Shown in pieces: positions 1 to 6,237 of a DNA stretch of 12,024 bases (positions are counted from its first letter, which is position 1; every line of letters starts with the position of its first letter). Below the pieces are notes generated by a model that saw only the letters and a list, made by a program, of their open reading frames with translations, made no database searches and was not told the origin of the DNA. The stretch spans positions 1 to 12,024 of the forward strand of contig WBXE01000058.1 of NCBI GenBank assembly GCA_008932955.1, given 5' to 3'. Position numbers and translations under genes: made by a program. Origin of the DNA: Verrucomicrobiota bacterium (GTDB taxonomy: Bacteria; Verrucomicrobiota; Verrucomicrobiia; Verrucomicrobiales; Akkermansiaceae).

Positions 1-359
1 CAGACGCTGCGGAGCTTGCGGCCCACCGTGATGAAATGCGCGTCCTTTGAGACGTGCGCGAACATCTTGCGGGCCAGGTTGGTGTTGATCGCACCGCACA
101 AGCCTTTGTCGGTGGAGATCACCAGCACCAACTCGCGGTTACCCGGCCGGTGTTCGAGGAAGGGATGGGACTCCTCGCCGAAGTTCTTGCGGATGTCAAA
201 GAGCGTCTGGAGCAGATGCTTGGAATAGGCGCGGCCGGCCAGCGCCTGGTCCTGCGCCTTCTTCATCTTGGCCGCGGCGACAAGCTGCATCGCCCGCGTG
301 ATCTGGGCGGTGTTTTTTACCGACTTGATACGGCGGCGGATGTCGCGGAGGTTGGCCAT
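1..359 (-). CDS. atpG: F1Fo ATP synthase gamma subunit, N-terminal part (cut by window edge)
   Basis: This is the central rotor shaft of the F1 motor, which couples c-ring rotation to catalysis in the alpha/beta head. The 119 visible codons start at the ATG at 357-359 and run off the left edge without a stop. The N-terminus reads MANLRDIRRRIKSVKNTAQI, followed by TRAMQLVAAAKMKKAQ (residues 21-36). This is the highly conserved gamma N-terminal helix that forms part of the coiled-coil shaft. A second conserved block, TDKGLCGAINTN, lies at residues 83-94. The gene follows atpA on the same strand after 65 bases, as in the classical operon. The sequence before the ATG is pyrimidine-rich with no Shine-Dalgarno motif. 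Identity is essentially certain; the C-terminal half, including the C-terminal shaft helix, is not in the window. Confidence 0.96.
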   Translation of the reverse strand, partial: MANLRDIRRRIKSVKNTAQITRAMQLVAAAKMKKAQDQALAGRAYSKHLLQTLFDIRKNFGEESHPFLEHRPGNRELVLVISTDKGLCGAINTNLARKMFAHVSKDAHFITVGRKLRSV

Positions 360-364
360 GGAGA

Positions 365-414
365 GTTATATGTTATCAGTTATGAGTTATCAGTTATCAG
401 GAAGACGATCCTGA
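365..414. repeat. Heptad tandem repeat (GTTATCA) and hairpin between atpA and atpG
   Basis: Four tandem copies of GTTATSA occupy 372-399 (GTTATCA, GTTATGA, GTTATCA, GTTATCA), and a degenerate fifth copy (GTTATAT) lies at 365-371. The last copy runs into an inverted repeat, TCAGGA at 397-402 and TCCTGA at 409-414, with a six-base loop. In the mRNA the unit reads TGATAAC, so stop codons recur in several frames. The element fills nearly the whole atpA-atpG spacer. It could be neutral slippage DNA, or the hairpin could affect mRNA processing and atpG expression; the sequence does not decide between these. Confidence 0.8.
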
Positions 415-424
415 CGGAACCCGG

Positions 425-1966
425 TTATTTCCACGATTTCTTGAAGTCTTCGACGGCCTGTTTGACCACTTCGACCATGGCGGCGTCCTTCTTGAGGTCG
501 GGCTTTTCGTTGCGGATCTTGTCGAGCAAGTCGCTCTTGCGCGTGTTGAAGAAATCACCCAGACCCGCCTGGAAACGCTTCACATCGGTAACTTTCACGT
601 CATCGAAGTAGCCATTTTGCATAGCGAACAGATGGATGCATTCCATCTCCATCGCCAGCGGGCTGTATTGGTTCTGTTTGAACAACTCGACGATGCGCGC
701 TCCGCGCTCGAGCTTCTTCTTGGTCGAGGCATCCAGGTCGCTGCCGAATTGGGCGAACGCTTGCAACTCGCGGTACTGCGCCAAGTCCAGCTTGGTGGTG
801 CCGGCTACTGATTTGATGGTCTTAGTCTGTGCGGCGGATCCGACGCGCGACACCGACAAGCCAACGGAAATGGCGGGCCGGATGCCCTGATAGAACAAGT
901 CGGTTTCAAGGAAAATCTGCCCGTCGGTGATAGAAATGACGTTGGTCGGGATGTAGGCTGACACGTCGCCGGCCTGGGTCTCGATGATGGGCAGCGCGGT
1001 GAGCGAGCCACCGCCGGCGGCGGCGGAGAGTCGGGCGGAACGCTCGAGCAAGCGGGAGTGCAGATAGAACACATCGCCCGGATAGGCTTCGCGGCCGGAT
1101 GGGCGGCGCAAAATGAGCGACACCTGGCGGTAGGCTACCGCGTGTTTGGATAAGTCGTCGAACACGATGAGGCAGTCCTGGCCCTTATCCATCAGATACT
1201 CCGCGATCGCGCAACCCGCGTAGGGCGCAATGTACTGCATGGCCGCGGCGTCCGAAGCCGAGGCCGAAACAATGGTGGTGTATTCCATCGCGCCGGCATC
1301 TTCCAAAATTTTCTGAGTGCGGGCGACGTTGGAGAGTTTCTGACCGATGGCCACATAGATGCAATACATCGGTTTGTGGTTCTGCAGCTTGCCCTGCTCA
1401 GCGGCCTTGTTTTGCTGGGCCTGGGAAATAATCGTGTCCACCGCAATGGTTGTCTTGCCGGTGGAGCGGTCGCCAATGATCAACTCGCGCTGACCGCGGC
1501 CAATGGGAATCATCGCGTCGATGGACATGATGCCCGTCTGCACTGGCACCGACACTGACTTGCGCTTAATGATGCCGGGGGCAATCTTCTCCATCGGATA
1601 GTAAGCCGCCGCTGCAATCTCACCCTTGCCGTCAATCGGCTGGCCCAAGGCGTTGACCACCCGGCCCAGCATCGCTTCGCCGACGGGCACTGATAGCAGC
1701 TTGCCGGTGGTGCGGCACTCGGCGCCGGCCTTCACTGCGGCATAATCGCCCAGCAGCACGACGCCGACTTCGCTTTCTTCAAGATTGAGCGCCATGCCGG
1801 TGACGCCGCCACCAAACTCGATCATCTCGTTGAGCATCACGTCGGAGAGGCCTTCGACTTTAGCGACGCCGTCGCCGACTTGGCGGACGGTGCCGACGTT
1901 AGATTTCTCGACGGAGGTGGTGATGCCGGCGATTTGTTGTTCGAGTTCCTGGAGGATGCTGCTCAT
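425..1966 (-). CDS. atpA: F1Fo ATP synthase alpha subunit
   Basis: This is the non-catalytic nucleotide-binding subunit of the F1 head, alternating with beta around gamma. At 513 residues it has the same length as typical bacterial AtpA. The Walker A loop is GDRSTGKT (165-172); most homologues have Q where this has S. The Walker B strand is LIVFDD (266-271). The arginine finger reaching into the beta site is R374 in SVSRVGSAAQ. The family signature before it reads PAISVGLSVS (364-373), with Ser where Asn or Asp is usual. An insertion-like stretch at about 182-199, rich in Q, K and A, precedes YCIYVAIGQK, longer than in E. coli but comparable to some alphaproteobacterial and mitochondrial forms. 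The start ATG is at 1964-1966 and lacks a Shine-Dalgarno motif. It lies between atpH (73-base gap) and atpG. Confidence 0.98.
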   Translation of the reverse strand: MSSILQELEQQIAGITTSVEKSNVGTVRQVGDGVAKVEGLSDVMLNEMIEFGGGVTGMALNLEESEVGVVLLGDYAAVKAGAECRTTGKLLSVPVGEAMLGRVVNALGQPIDGKGEIAAAAYYPMEKIAPGIIKRKSVSVPVQTGIMSIDAMIPIGRGQRELIIGDRSTGKTTIAVDTIISQAQQNKAAEQGKLQNHKPMYCIYVAIGQKLSNVARTQKILEDAGAMEYTTIVSASASDAAAMQYIAPYAGCAIAEYLMDKGQDCLIVFDDLSKHAVAYRQVSLILRRPSGREAYPGDVFYLHSRLLERSARLSAAAGGGSLTALPIIETQAGDVSAYIPTNVISITDGQIFLETDLFYQGIRPAISVGLSVSRVGSAAQTKTIKSVAGTTKLDLAQYRELQAFAQFGSDLDASTKKKLERGARIVELFKQNQYSPLAMEMECIHLFAMQNGYFDDVKVTDVKRFQAGLGDFFNTRKSDLLDKIRNEKPDLKKDAAMVEVVKQAVEDFKKSWK

Positions 1967-1983
1967 AAGAGAAGGTTGCTAGT

Positions 1984-2003
1984 GGGTCGGGGTTCGGGGG
2001 GGG
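1984..2003 (+). other. G-rich tract between atpH and atpA
   Basis: Three closely spaced guanine runs (1984-1986, 1989-1992 and an eight-base run at 1996-2003) lie on the plus strand, which is the template strand for the operon. The long run can be split by a one-base loop, so the tract formally fits a G-quadruplex pattern in the template DNA; the mRNA would be C-rich here. It sits about 18-37 bases upstream of the atpA start codon. A functional role is speculative. Confidence 0.35.
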
Positions 2004-2039
2004 TCCGTAAGAGGTCGTTGGAAAGGAAAAAAGGCGGAG

Positions 2040-2432
2040 TCAGAGGGCGTTGGTGAAGCGTTCGAGGCGGCCCTTGACCGAGCCATCGAACACATCGTTG
2101 CCCACCCGGATGCGGAGGCCGCCGAGCAGTGAGGAATTGATTTGATATTGCGCCACCAAGTCGGGGCCATATTGTTTTGTCAAACCGGCGAGCACCCGCT
2201 GTTGGCTGGCCTCGTCGAGTTCCACCGCGCTCTCCACGGTCACCTGGCGTTGCTCGTATGCCAAGCGGGTGAGGCGTTGCAAGGCGGTGAGAATGGCCGG
2301 ATAATCGCGCGGCTTGGCTTCTGCCAGACGGGCCACCACGGTGCGCAGCTTCGCCTCATCCAAGCGCTCTCCGGTCTGGCATAAGCCAAACAGTCGGCGG
2401 GCGCTGGCTGCTGCGGTTTTCGAGATTTTCAT
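2040..2432 (-). CDS. atpH: F1Fo ATP synthase delta subunit, short form
   Basis: Delta ties the top of the F1 head to the peripheral stalk formed by the b subunit. The C-terminal signature is clear: LLGGLRIRVG (102-111) followed by DGSVKGRLERF (116-126). The protein is only 130 residues against about 175-180 in most bacteria. The missing part falls in the N-terminal helical domain that normally contacts the alpha N-termini: the initial ARRLFGLC segment (11-18) is present, but about 45 residues of the following helices are absent. The reading frame is open throughout with no sign of a frameshift, so this looks like a natural short form, possibly typical of the lineage. The start is the ATG at 2430-2432. 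The gene lies 27 bases after the atpF stop. Confidence 0.9.
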   Translation of the reverse strand: MKISKTAAASARRLFGLCQTGERLDEAKLRTVVARLAEAKPRDYPAILTALQRLTRLAYEQRQVTVESAVELDEASQQRVLAGLTKQYGPDLVAQYQINSSLLGGLRIRVGNDVFDGSVKGRLERFTNAL

Positions 2433-2459
2433 GGCGGCAGATAGGTGCTAGGCGAGGAC

Positions 2460-3005
2460 TCAGGCGTCGACCTTGCCAAGGGCGGTTTCGTTGATGCGGT
2501 GCTGGTCGTCGGCAGTTAGAATCTTGCCAGTCGCTTGCGCGGTGGTGGCGGCCACTAAGCGGCCAAACTCGCGTTTGAGCTCGACGCTGAGCCGCTCACG
2601 GTCGGCCTTGGCGGCGGCTTCCGCCTTCACTAGAATTTGTTGGGCCTGGGCGATGGCTTCCTGAACTTTTTGCTCCGAGAAGGTGGCGGCGCCGAGTTTG
2701 GCCTCGTTGATCATGCGCAGGGCCTCTTCGCTGGCCTTGGCAATGGCGGCGGTGGTCGTCTGCTCGGATTCGGCGAGTTGTTTTTCGATGAGCTTAAGTT
2801 TGTTCTCGCCCTCGGCGATGCGCTCGCGGCGTTGTTCCAACATTTGTTGGATTGGGCCGAAGGCATATTTCTTGAGTACCCCAATGACCAGCACGAAATT
2901 GAGGCAACTGGCAATGAAAAACGGCCAATTGACGCCGAACTTGCCGCAGAGTTGGGCAACCGGGTTTTGAGAGGATTCAGTGACTGAAGCGAGTAGGGAG
3001 AGCAT
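2460..3005 (-). CDS. atpF: F1Fo ATP synthase b subunit
   Basis: This is the peripheral-stalk (stator) subunit, with one membrane helix and a long cytoplasmic coiled coil that holds F1 against rotation. From the ATG at 3003-3005 the product is 181 residues. A single hydrophobic helix spans about 26-44 (VNWPFFIASCLNFVLVIGVL), then the typical KKYAFGPI turn leads into a charged Ala/Glu/Lys/Gln coiled coil to the end. An in-frame GTG at 3039-3041 would add 12 residues, but the ATG gives a normal b-type N-terminus and neither has a Shine-Dalgarno motif. Only one b gene is seen, with no second b' copy next to it, suggesting a b homodimer. The 97-base spacer to atpE contains a small G/C hairpin around 3060-3073. 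Confidence 0.95.
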   Translation of the reverse strand: MLSLLASVTESSQNPVAQLCGKFGVNWPFFIASCLNFVLVIGVLKKYAFGPIQQMLEQRRERIAEGENKLKLIEKQLAESEQTTTAAIAKASEEALRMINEAKLGAATFSEQKVQEAIAQAQQILVKAEAAAKADRERLSVELKREFGRLVAATTAQATGKILTADDQHRINETALGKVDA

Positions 3006-3102
3006 TGCAGACAGATGTGGAAACTGAGCTAGGGAGAACACGGGAAACGGGCGGGAGACGGGCGATCAAGCCCGCCCCCACACGCTAAAAGACCACCGCT
3101 AC

Positions 3103-3318
3103 TTACTTAACGGCGAAGGCGGAAAGGATGAACACCCCTTCGGCGAGCGCGGCGAGAATGATCGCGATGACCAGGATGGGGGTGGATGCACCGGGGTTGC
3201 GGCCGGTGGCTTCTGCGGCCTTGGAGCCGAGGATGCCGATACCGAGACCGGCACCGAGTGCGGCCATGGCGATGTGGACGTTGCCGGTGATTTCAGCGAG
3301 CATGGGAATGATAGACAT
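3103..3318 (-). CDS. atpE: F1Fo ATP synthase c subunit (proteolipid)
   Basis: This 71-residue hairpin protein oligomerises into the rotor ring of Fo. Helix 1 carries the glycine ladder ALGAGLGIGILG (20-31), the polar loop is around 35-44 (AEATGRNPGA), and helix 2 holds the ion-binding carboxylate E60 in ILAALAEGVFILSAF. The residues directly after E60 are Gly and Val, not the Ser/Thr seen in sodium-binding c subunits, and helix 1 has no obvious sodium-ligand Gln, so proton coupling is inferred. The ATG at 3316-3318 gives a family-length protein; a longer in-frame extension to 3486 overlaps atpB and has no c-subunit character. It lies between atpB and atpF in the normal order. Confidence 0.96.
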   Translation of the reverse strand: MSIIPMLAEITGNVHIAMAALGAGLGIGILGSKAAEATGRNPGASTPILVIAIILAALAEGVFILSAFAVK

Positions 3319-3397
3319 AATAATGTGTGGTGGTGTGTTTGGTGTGTTGGTTTCAGGCGGCTCCCACGATTGAGTCATGGTCGAAGCGCCAAAAGTA

Positions 3398-4249
3398 TCA
3401 GTGATGTTCCTCGCCAGCGTGCTCGCAGATGAGGCGCAGAAATACTGCGGTGAGTAACATGAAAACCAGCGCTTGCACGAAGCCAACCAGCAGTTCCATG
3501 AAGTAGAATGGCAGCGCCGGCAGAAACGCCAGCGACTTAGGCGCCAATTCCATGAGCTTTTCCATCGTTTGTTCGCCGCCGTAAATATTGCCGAACAAAC
3601 GGAACGTGAGTGCCACCGGCCGGATCGCTATGGAAATAATTTCCAATAAGCCCACCGCCAAGAAAATGGGTACCATGAACATGAGCATCAGCCCGTGGAA
3701 ATCCCCCTTCGGTGCAAAGATGTGCGCGAGAAAGCTCTTCACGCCGTTCTCGGTCAGTGCCCAGTAAAACCACAGCACGGCAAAAATAAGTGCCATTGCC
3801 AGAGTCATGTTCAAGTCGGCATTGGCACCGCGCAGAAATCCGACAATGTGACCGTGCTCGTTGTAGTAACCAATGGTACCGACGACGGGGATGAGCCCTA
3901 ACAAGTTGTTCACTAGGATGAACAGGAAGATGCTGCCGAAAAACCAGAACGTCTTCTTCACCATGTACGGTCCCAAAATACTCGCTAGGAAATCGTACAG
4001 GCTCTCCACCACCCACTCGGCAAAGTTTTGGAAACCGGCGGGCACCAGCGCCATTTGTTTGGTGGCGGCCCGGCAAAACAACGTGATGAGTCCCACCGCC
4101 AGCCACCCCATGACCATCGAATTGGTGATGGGTAGGACTTGCCAGATGGATTGCGCCTGCAGCGGCAAACCCGCCTCAGCCTCACCTCCAGCCAGCGCGG
4201 CAAGAGGCGTTAGAAGAAACACGGCGATGGTAGGGAAAATGAAGCGCAT
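3398..4249 (-). CDS. atpB: F1Fo ATP synthase a subunit
   Basis: This integral membrane stator subunit forms the two proton half-channels against the c-ring. The 283-residue product starts at the ATG at 4247-4249. Residues 1-20 (MRFIFPTIAVFLLTPLAALA) look like a cleavable signal peptide ending in an ALA-type site; some bacterial a subunits have such an N-terminus, though E. coli does not. Five or more hydrophobic helices follow. The essential stator arginine is R217 in TFRLFGNIYGGE (215-226), preceded by IRPVAL. Helix 4 contains the usual FILVNNLLGLIP (110-121) and the C-terminus is His/Glu rich (HAGEEHH). An upstream in-frame extension to 4372 is basic and not a-subunit-like. This is the first gene of the visible operon; no atpI or atpZ precedes it. 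Confidence 0.96.
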   Translation of the reverse strand: MRFIFPTIAVFLLTPLAALAGGEAEAGLPLQAQSIWQVLPITNSMVMGWLAVGLITLFCRAATKQMALVPAGFQNFAEWVVESLYDFLASILGPYMVKKTFWFFGSIFLFILVNNLLGLIPVVGTIGYYNEHGHIVGFLRGANADLNMTLAMALIFAVLWFYWALTENGVKSFLAHIFAPKGDFHGLMLMFMVPIFLAVGLLEIISIAIRPVALTFRLFGNIYGGEQTMEKLMELAPKSLAFLPALPFYFMELLVGFVQALVFMLLTAVFLRLICEHAGEEHH

Positions 4250-4288
4250 GAATAGGACCCGCGGAAGGTAGGAGCCAGCCCTAGAACT

Positions 4289-4307
4289 GCGCAAGCGTTT
4301 TTTGCGC
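4289..4307 (-). promoter_or_regulatory. Inverted repeat in the atp operon leader
   Basis: GCGCAA at 4289-4294 and TTGCGC at 4302-4307 form a six-base-pair hairpin with a seven-base loop, 40-58 bases upstream of the atpB ATG. It overlaps a perfect palindrome TTTGCGCAAA (4301-4310). It may be an operator or a leader hairpin; TTGCGC could also serve as a -35-like element, but no convincing -10 is visible at 17 bases, so the operon promoter is not assigned. Confidence 0.35.
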
Positions 4308-4368
4308 AAATTTTCATATTTCCTGCGCGCCCGTTGATTGGATAGAGGTCGATGATGCCTATGAACCC

Positions 4369-4481
4369 GCATTGTAGCGGCCTGTCTATGACCGCCGCAG
4401 CCCTTGAACGGCCAGGGATCAGGGCTATTCGACCAGCATCATCTCATTCACATCGGCGGTCACAGACGGCCGCTATAATGC
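4369..4481. repeat. REPIN-like palindromic element, copy 1 (GTAG type)
   Basis: A 113-base element has matching inverted ends. The left end reads ATTGTAGCGGCC, then GTCTATGACCGCC; the right end, on the opposite strand, reads ATTATAGCGGCCGTCTGTGA, then CCGCCGATG. Each end is itself an imperfect hairpin (GCGG..GTC / GAC.CGCC) headed by GTAG (ATAG in the right copy). This is the known layout of REP sequences moved by RAYT transposases: a GTAG or GGAG tetranucleotide, then a short imperfect palindrome, in inverted pairs. Copy 2 lies at 10222-10381 in opposite orientation. It shares about 45 bases at each end with this one and differs in the middle. The element lies upstream of atpB, between the atp operon and the HU gene. 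From 4482 to 4760 I see nothing except a perfect hairpin at 4685-4700 (CGTCAC/GTGACG). Confidence 0.75.
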
Positions 4482-4760
4482 ATCTAAGTCACAGCTACTT
4501 TTTCCGCAGGCGCAAAAGTAGTTACGGGCCGCCGCTACAAAACACATCGGGCTTAGAGACCACCGCGAAATGTGATGCATTCTTGCCGCGAACGAGCCAC
4601 TGAAAGGTCGAAACAATCCGGCCTAACCACATGAAATGGTCATACCCGCCGCCGGATGTCGGCTGCCAAAGCATGCTAAAATGCCGTCACAAGCGTGACG
4701 TAGGCGCTGAAGTCAAGCTCGCTCTAGGAAAAAATTATTGGCCTTGCGCGGTTTTTTTTC

Positions 4761-4789
4761 TTGTCAGTCTTTCCCCGGGTTCGGATAAA
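4761..4789 (+). promoter_or_regulatory. Sigma70-like promoter of the HU gene
   Basis: TTGTCA (4761-4766, 5 of 6 to the -35 consensus) is separated by exactly 17 bases from GATAAA (4784-4789, 4 of 6 to TATAAT). An A/T-rich tract with runs of A and T (about 4729-4760) lies upstream and could act as an UP element. A start of transcription about 7 bases beyond the -10 falls at 4795-4798, almost at the ATG at 4800, so the transcript would be leaderless or nearly so. This is inference from the sequence. Confidence 0.55.
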
Positions 4790-4799
4790 CGCGCCTGTC

Positions 4800-5078
4800 A
4801 TGAACAAAGCAGAACTTATTGAAGCCGTCCAGAAAGCCCTCGGTAAAGACATCACCAAACGTGCCGCCGACGAAGCCGTCGAAGCCGTTCTTGATTCCAT
4901 CGCCAAGGGCATCAAGAAAGACAAGAAGGTCCAAATCATTGGTTTCGGCACTTTCGAAGTGAAAAAGCGTGCCGCTCGCATGGGTCGCAACCCCAAGACC
5001 GGCGAAGCCATGAAAATCAACGCCTCCAAGTCCGTTGGCTTCAAGCCATCATCCGTCCTCAAAGCCAGCTTGGGCTAA
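4800..5078 (+). CDS. hup: HU-family DNA-binding protein
   Basis: This is a small nucleoid protein that binds and bends DNA as a dimer. At 92 residues it has the normal HU length. The N-terminus MNKAELIEAVQKALGKDITK begins the helical dimerisation body. The family signature starts at GFGTFEVKKRAAR (48-60) and ends in MGRNPKTGE (61-69), at the beta-arm that enters the minor groove; P65 is the intercalating proline. IHF-specific features are not evident, so a homodimeric HU is more likely. The ATG at 4800 is chosen because upstream in-frame codons are not HU-like. The gene is monocistronic: its own promoter lies just before it and an intrinsic terminator follows 43 bases after the stop. It is transcribed divergently from the atp operon. 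Confidence 0.96.
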   Translation: MNKAELIEAVQKALGKDITKRAADEAVEAVLDSIAKGIKKDKKVQIIGFGTFEVKKRAARMGRNPKTGEAMKINASKSVGFKPSSVLKASLG

Positions 5079-5121
5079 TTCCCTAGCGACAAATTAAACC
5101 TAACAAAATCCAAAACTTAGG

Positions 5122-5149
5122 AAAACCCCGGCCTCTTGCTGGGGTTTTC
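5122..5149 (+). terminator. Rho-independent terminator after the HU gene
   Basis: AAAACCCC at 5122-5129 pairs with GGGGTTTT at 5141-5148, closing over GGC-CTCTT-GCT. The G/C stem followed by a T tract is a typical intrinsic terminator. The flanking A and T runs make it potentially bidirectional. Confidence 0.85.
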
Positions 5150-5212
5150 TGTTTACCCGGGGGCCAAGGGCCCGAATCCTTCTCAGGAACATGGCCCGGT
5201 TGCGGCATCCTA

Positions 5213-5322
5213 GGGAGCGACGACCTTACTGTCGTCGTGCAGAAACAACGCCCATATACCGAGCTTTGGATGCTCGGTCATGGGCCGCTCTTCGGCTACC
5301 ACCACACGCATGTGGTGGCTCC
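5213..5322. repeat. Cluster of strong hairpins, REPIN-like (GGAG type)
   Basis: GGAG (5214-5217) is directly followed by CGACGAC-CTTACT-GTCGTCG (5218-5237). On the opposite strand, GGAG (complement of 5319-5322) is directly followed by CCACCAC-ATGCGT-GTGGTGG (complement of 5299-5318). Both are seven-base-pair stems with six-base loops, and they differ at two stem positions with compensating changes in the other arm. This is an inverted pair of GGAG-headed hairpins, as in REPINs. Between them is a 13-base-pair hairpin, GCCCAT/ATGGGC around ACCGAGC/GCTCGGT (5250-5285). GGGAG (5213-5217) can also pair with CTCCC (5336-5340) and close all three into one multibranch fold, so a structured RNA is the alternative reading. 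From 5323 to 5522 I see no gene and only minor hairpins. Confidence 0.55.
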
Positions 5323-5522
5323 TTAGCCCAAGTGCCTCCCGATTCCACGCCCAGAGCGAGCGCGGGTTTGAGTCCTGAAAAAGCCCAAGATCGTGTCGTA
5401 GGTCGACATTCTTCTCTTGTGTCTGCAAGTCCTGCGTCGTGTGTCTGAGGTGTGAGCCTCGTTGGGATGGACAGGCCCGGGCATTTCAAGTAAGTCCACT
5501 CCAGCCCCCCCTAAGTCATCTC

Positions 5523-6200
5523 ATGAAACCGCGCAACACCCTCGCCCAAGCACTCCTCCCCGACGGGACCCCACTCGTGTTGCAAGAACACGACGGTCGC
5601 CACTATCTTATTGTCCAAGGCCAACAAATTGCCGGGCCGGCCACCGAGGGCGCGGAAGCCGAACTGGCACGCTTGGCCTGCGCTCCGTTCCGTCCTGCAC
5701 GCCAACCGAAGGTTTTGCTCATCGGCTTGGCCCTGGGTCATACGCTGGCGGGGGTGGCCGCCGCGTTGCCGCAAAAGCGCGCGACGTTTTTCGTTGCCGA
5801 ACCACTCGCCGAGTTGCCGCAATGGCACCGCGCGTACTTGCCGGCCAGCCCGCTCAACACCGATTCACGCTTCACGATCGAACCGGACCCAGGCCCCTCC
5901 GGCCTGGCCCGCCACGCCGGCAGCCTCCACGCCATCACTCTGCATCTGGATGCCTCCCCCACCACCGAACGCAACCGCCCATGGATCGACGACCGCCGCT
6001 GGCTGGCAGCGGCTTACGAGGCGTTACAAGCTGGCGGCCTGTTAGCGATTGCTGCGCGGCGGCCGATTCCCAACCTCACCCGTCGCCTACAACGGGCGGG
6101 TTTTGCGGTGGCCGAGCACCTTATTCCGTTGGCACCTAACGCAAAAAAAACCCGTCTGCAACCGATCTGGCTGGCGCGCAAGGGTAAAGCCTTCGAGTGA
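5523..6200 (+). CDS. Spermidine-synthase-like / SAM-dependent methyltransferase-fold protein
   Basis: The 225-residue product resembles the Rossmann-fold part of spermidine-synthase-like proteins. A short beta-rich N-terminal region (about 8-40, with repeated Gly-Asp/His turns) precedes the nucleotide-binding loop KVLLIGLALGHTL (63-75), then AAALPQKRATFFVAEP (79-94), where the acidic residue ending strand 2 (E93) would bind the cosubstrate ribose. The later WLAAAYEALQAGGLLAIAAR segment is typical of the strand 4-5 region of methyltransferases. The usual catalytic acidic motif of true spermidine synthases is not evident, so polyamine synthesis is not claimed; the exact reaction is unknown. The ATG at 5523 is used because the earlier in-frame start at 5439 lies in a non-coding-looking region. 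The product appears cytosolic. The next gene starts 37 bases downstream on the same strand, so they may be co-transcribed. Confidence 0.7.
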   Translation: MKPRNTLAQALLPDGTPLVLQEHDGRHYLIVQGQQIAGPATEGAEAELARLACAPFRPARQPKVLLIGLALGHTLAGVAAALPQKRATFFVAEPLAELPQWHRAYLPASPLNTDSRFTIEPDPGPSGLARHAGSLHAITLHLDASPTTERNRPWIDDRRWLAAAYEALQAGGLLAIAARRPIPNLTRRLQRAGFAVAEHLIPLAPNAKKTRLQPIWLARKGKAFE

Positions 6201-6237
6201 GAGCAGTTCACGAATAAGATTCTGCCGATCCCATCCC

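Noticed and set aside
3319..3486. Longer c-subunit start overlapping atpB
   Set aside because: It would add 56 hydrophilic residues not seen in this proteolipid family and overlap the end of atpB.
5191..5489. Small overlapping open frames on both strands between the HU and methyltransferase-like genes
   Set aside because: The region is built of palindromes, the frames have no recognisable family character, and both strands are equally open because of base composition.
5150..5522. tmRNA, RNase P RNA, SRP RNA or 6S RNA
   Set aside because: I looked for their conserved sequences (for example GAGGAAAGTCC and ACAGAA of RNase P, and tmRNA tRNA-like ends) on both strands and found none.
5462..6139. 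Alternative frame of 225 codons overlapping the methyltransferase-like gene
   Set aside because: Its product is Arg/Pro/Gly rich and low in hydrophobic structure, typical of a shifted frame in G/C-rich DNA, while the chosen frame shows a nucleotide-binding loop.
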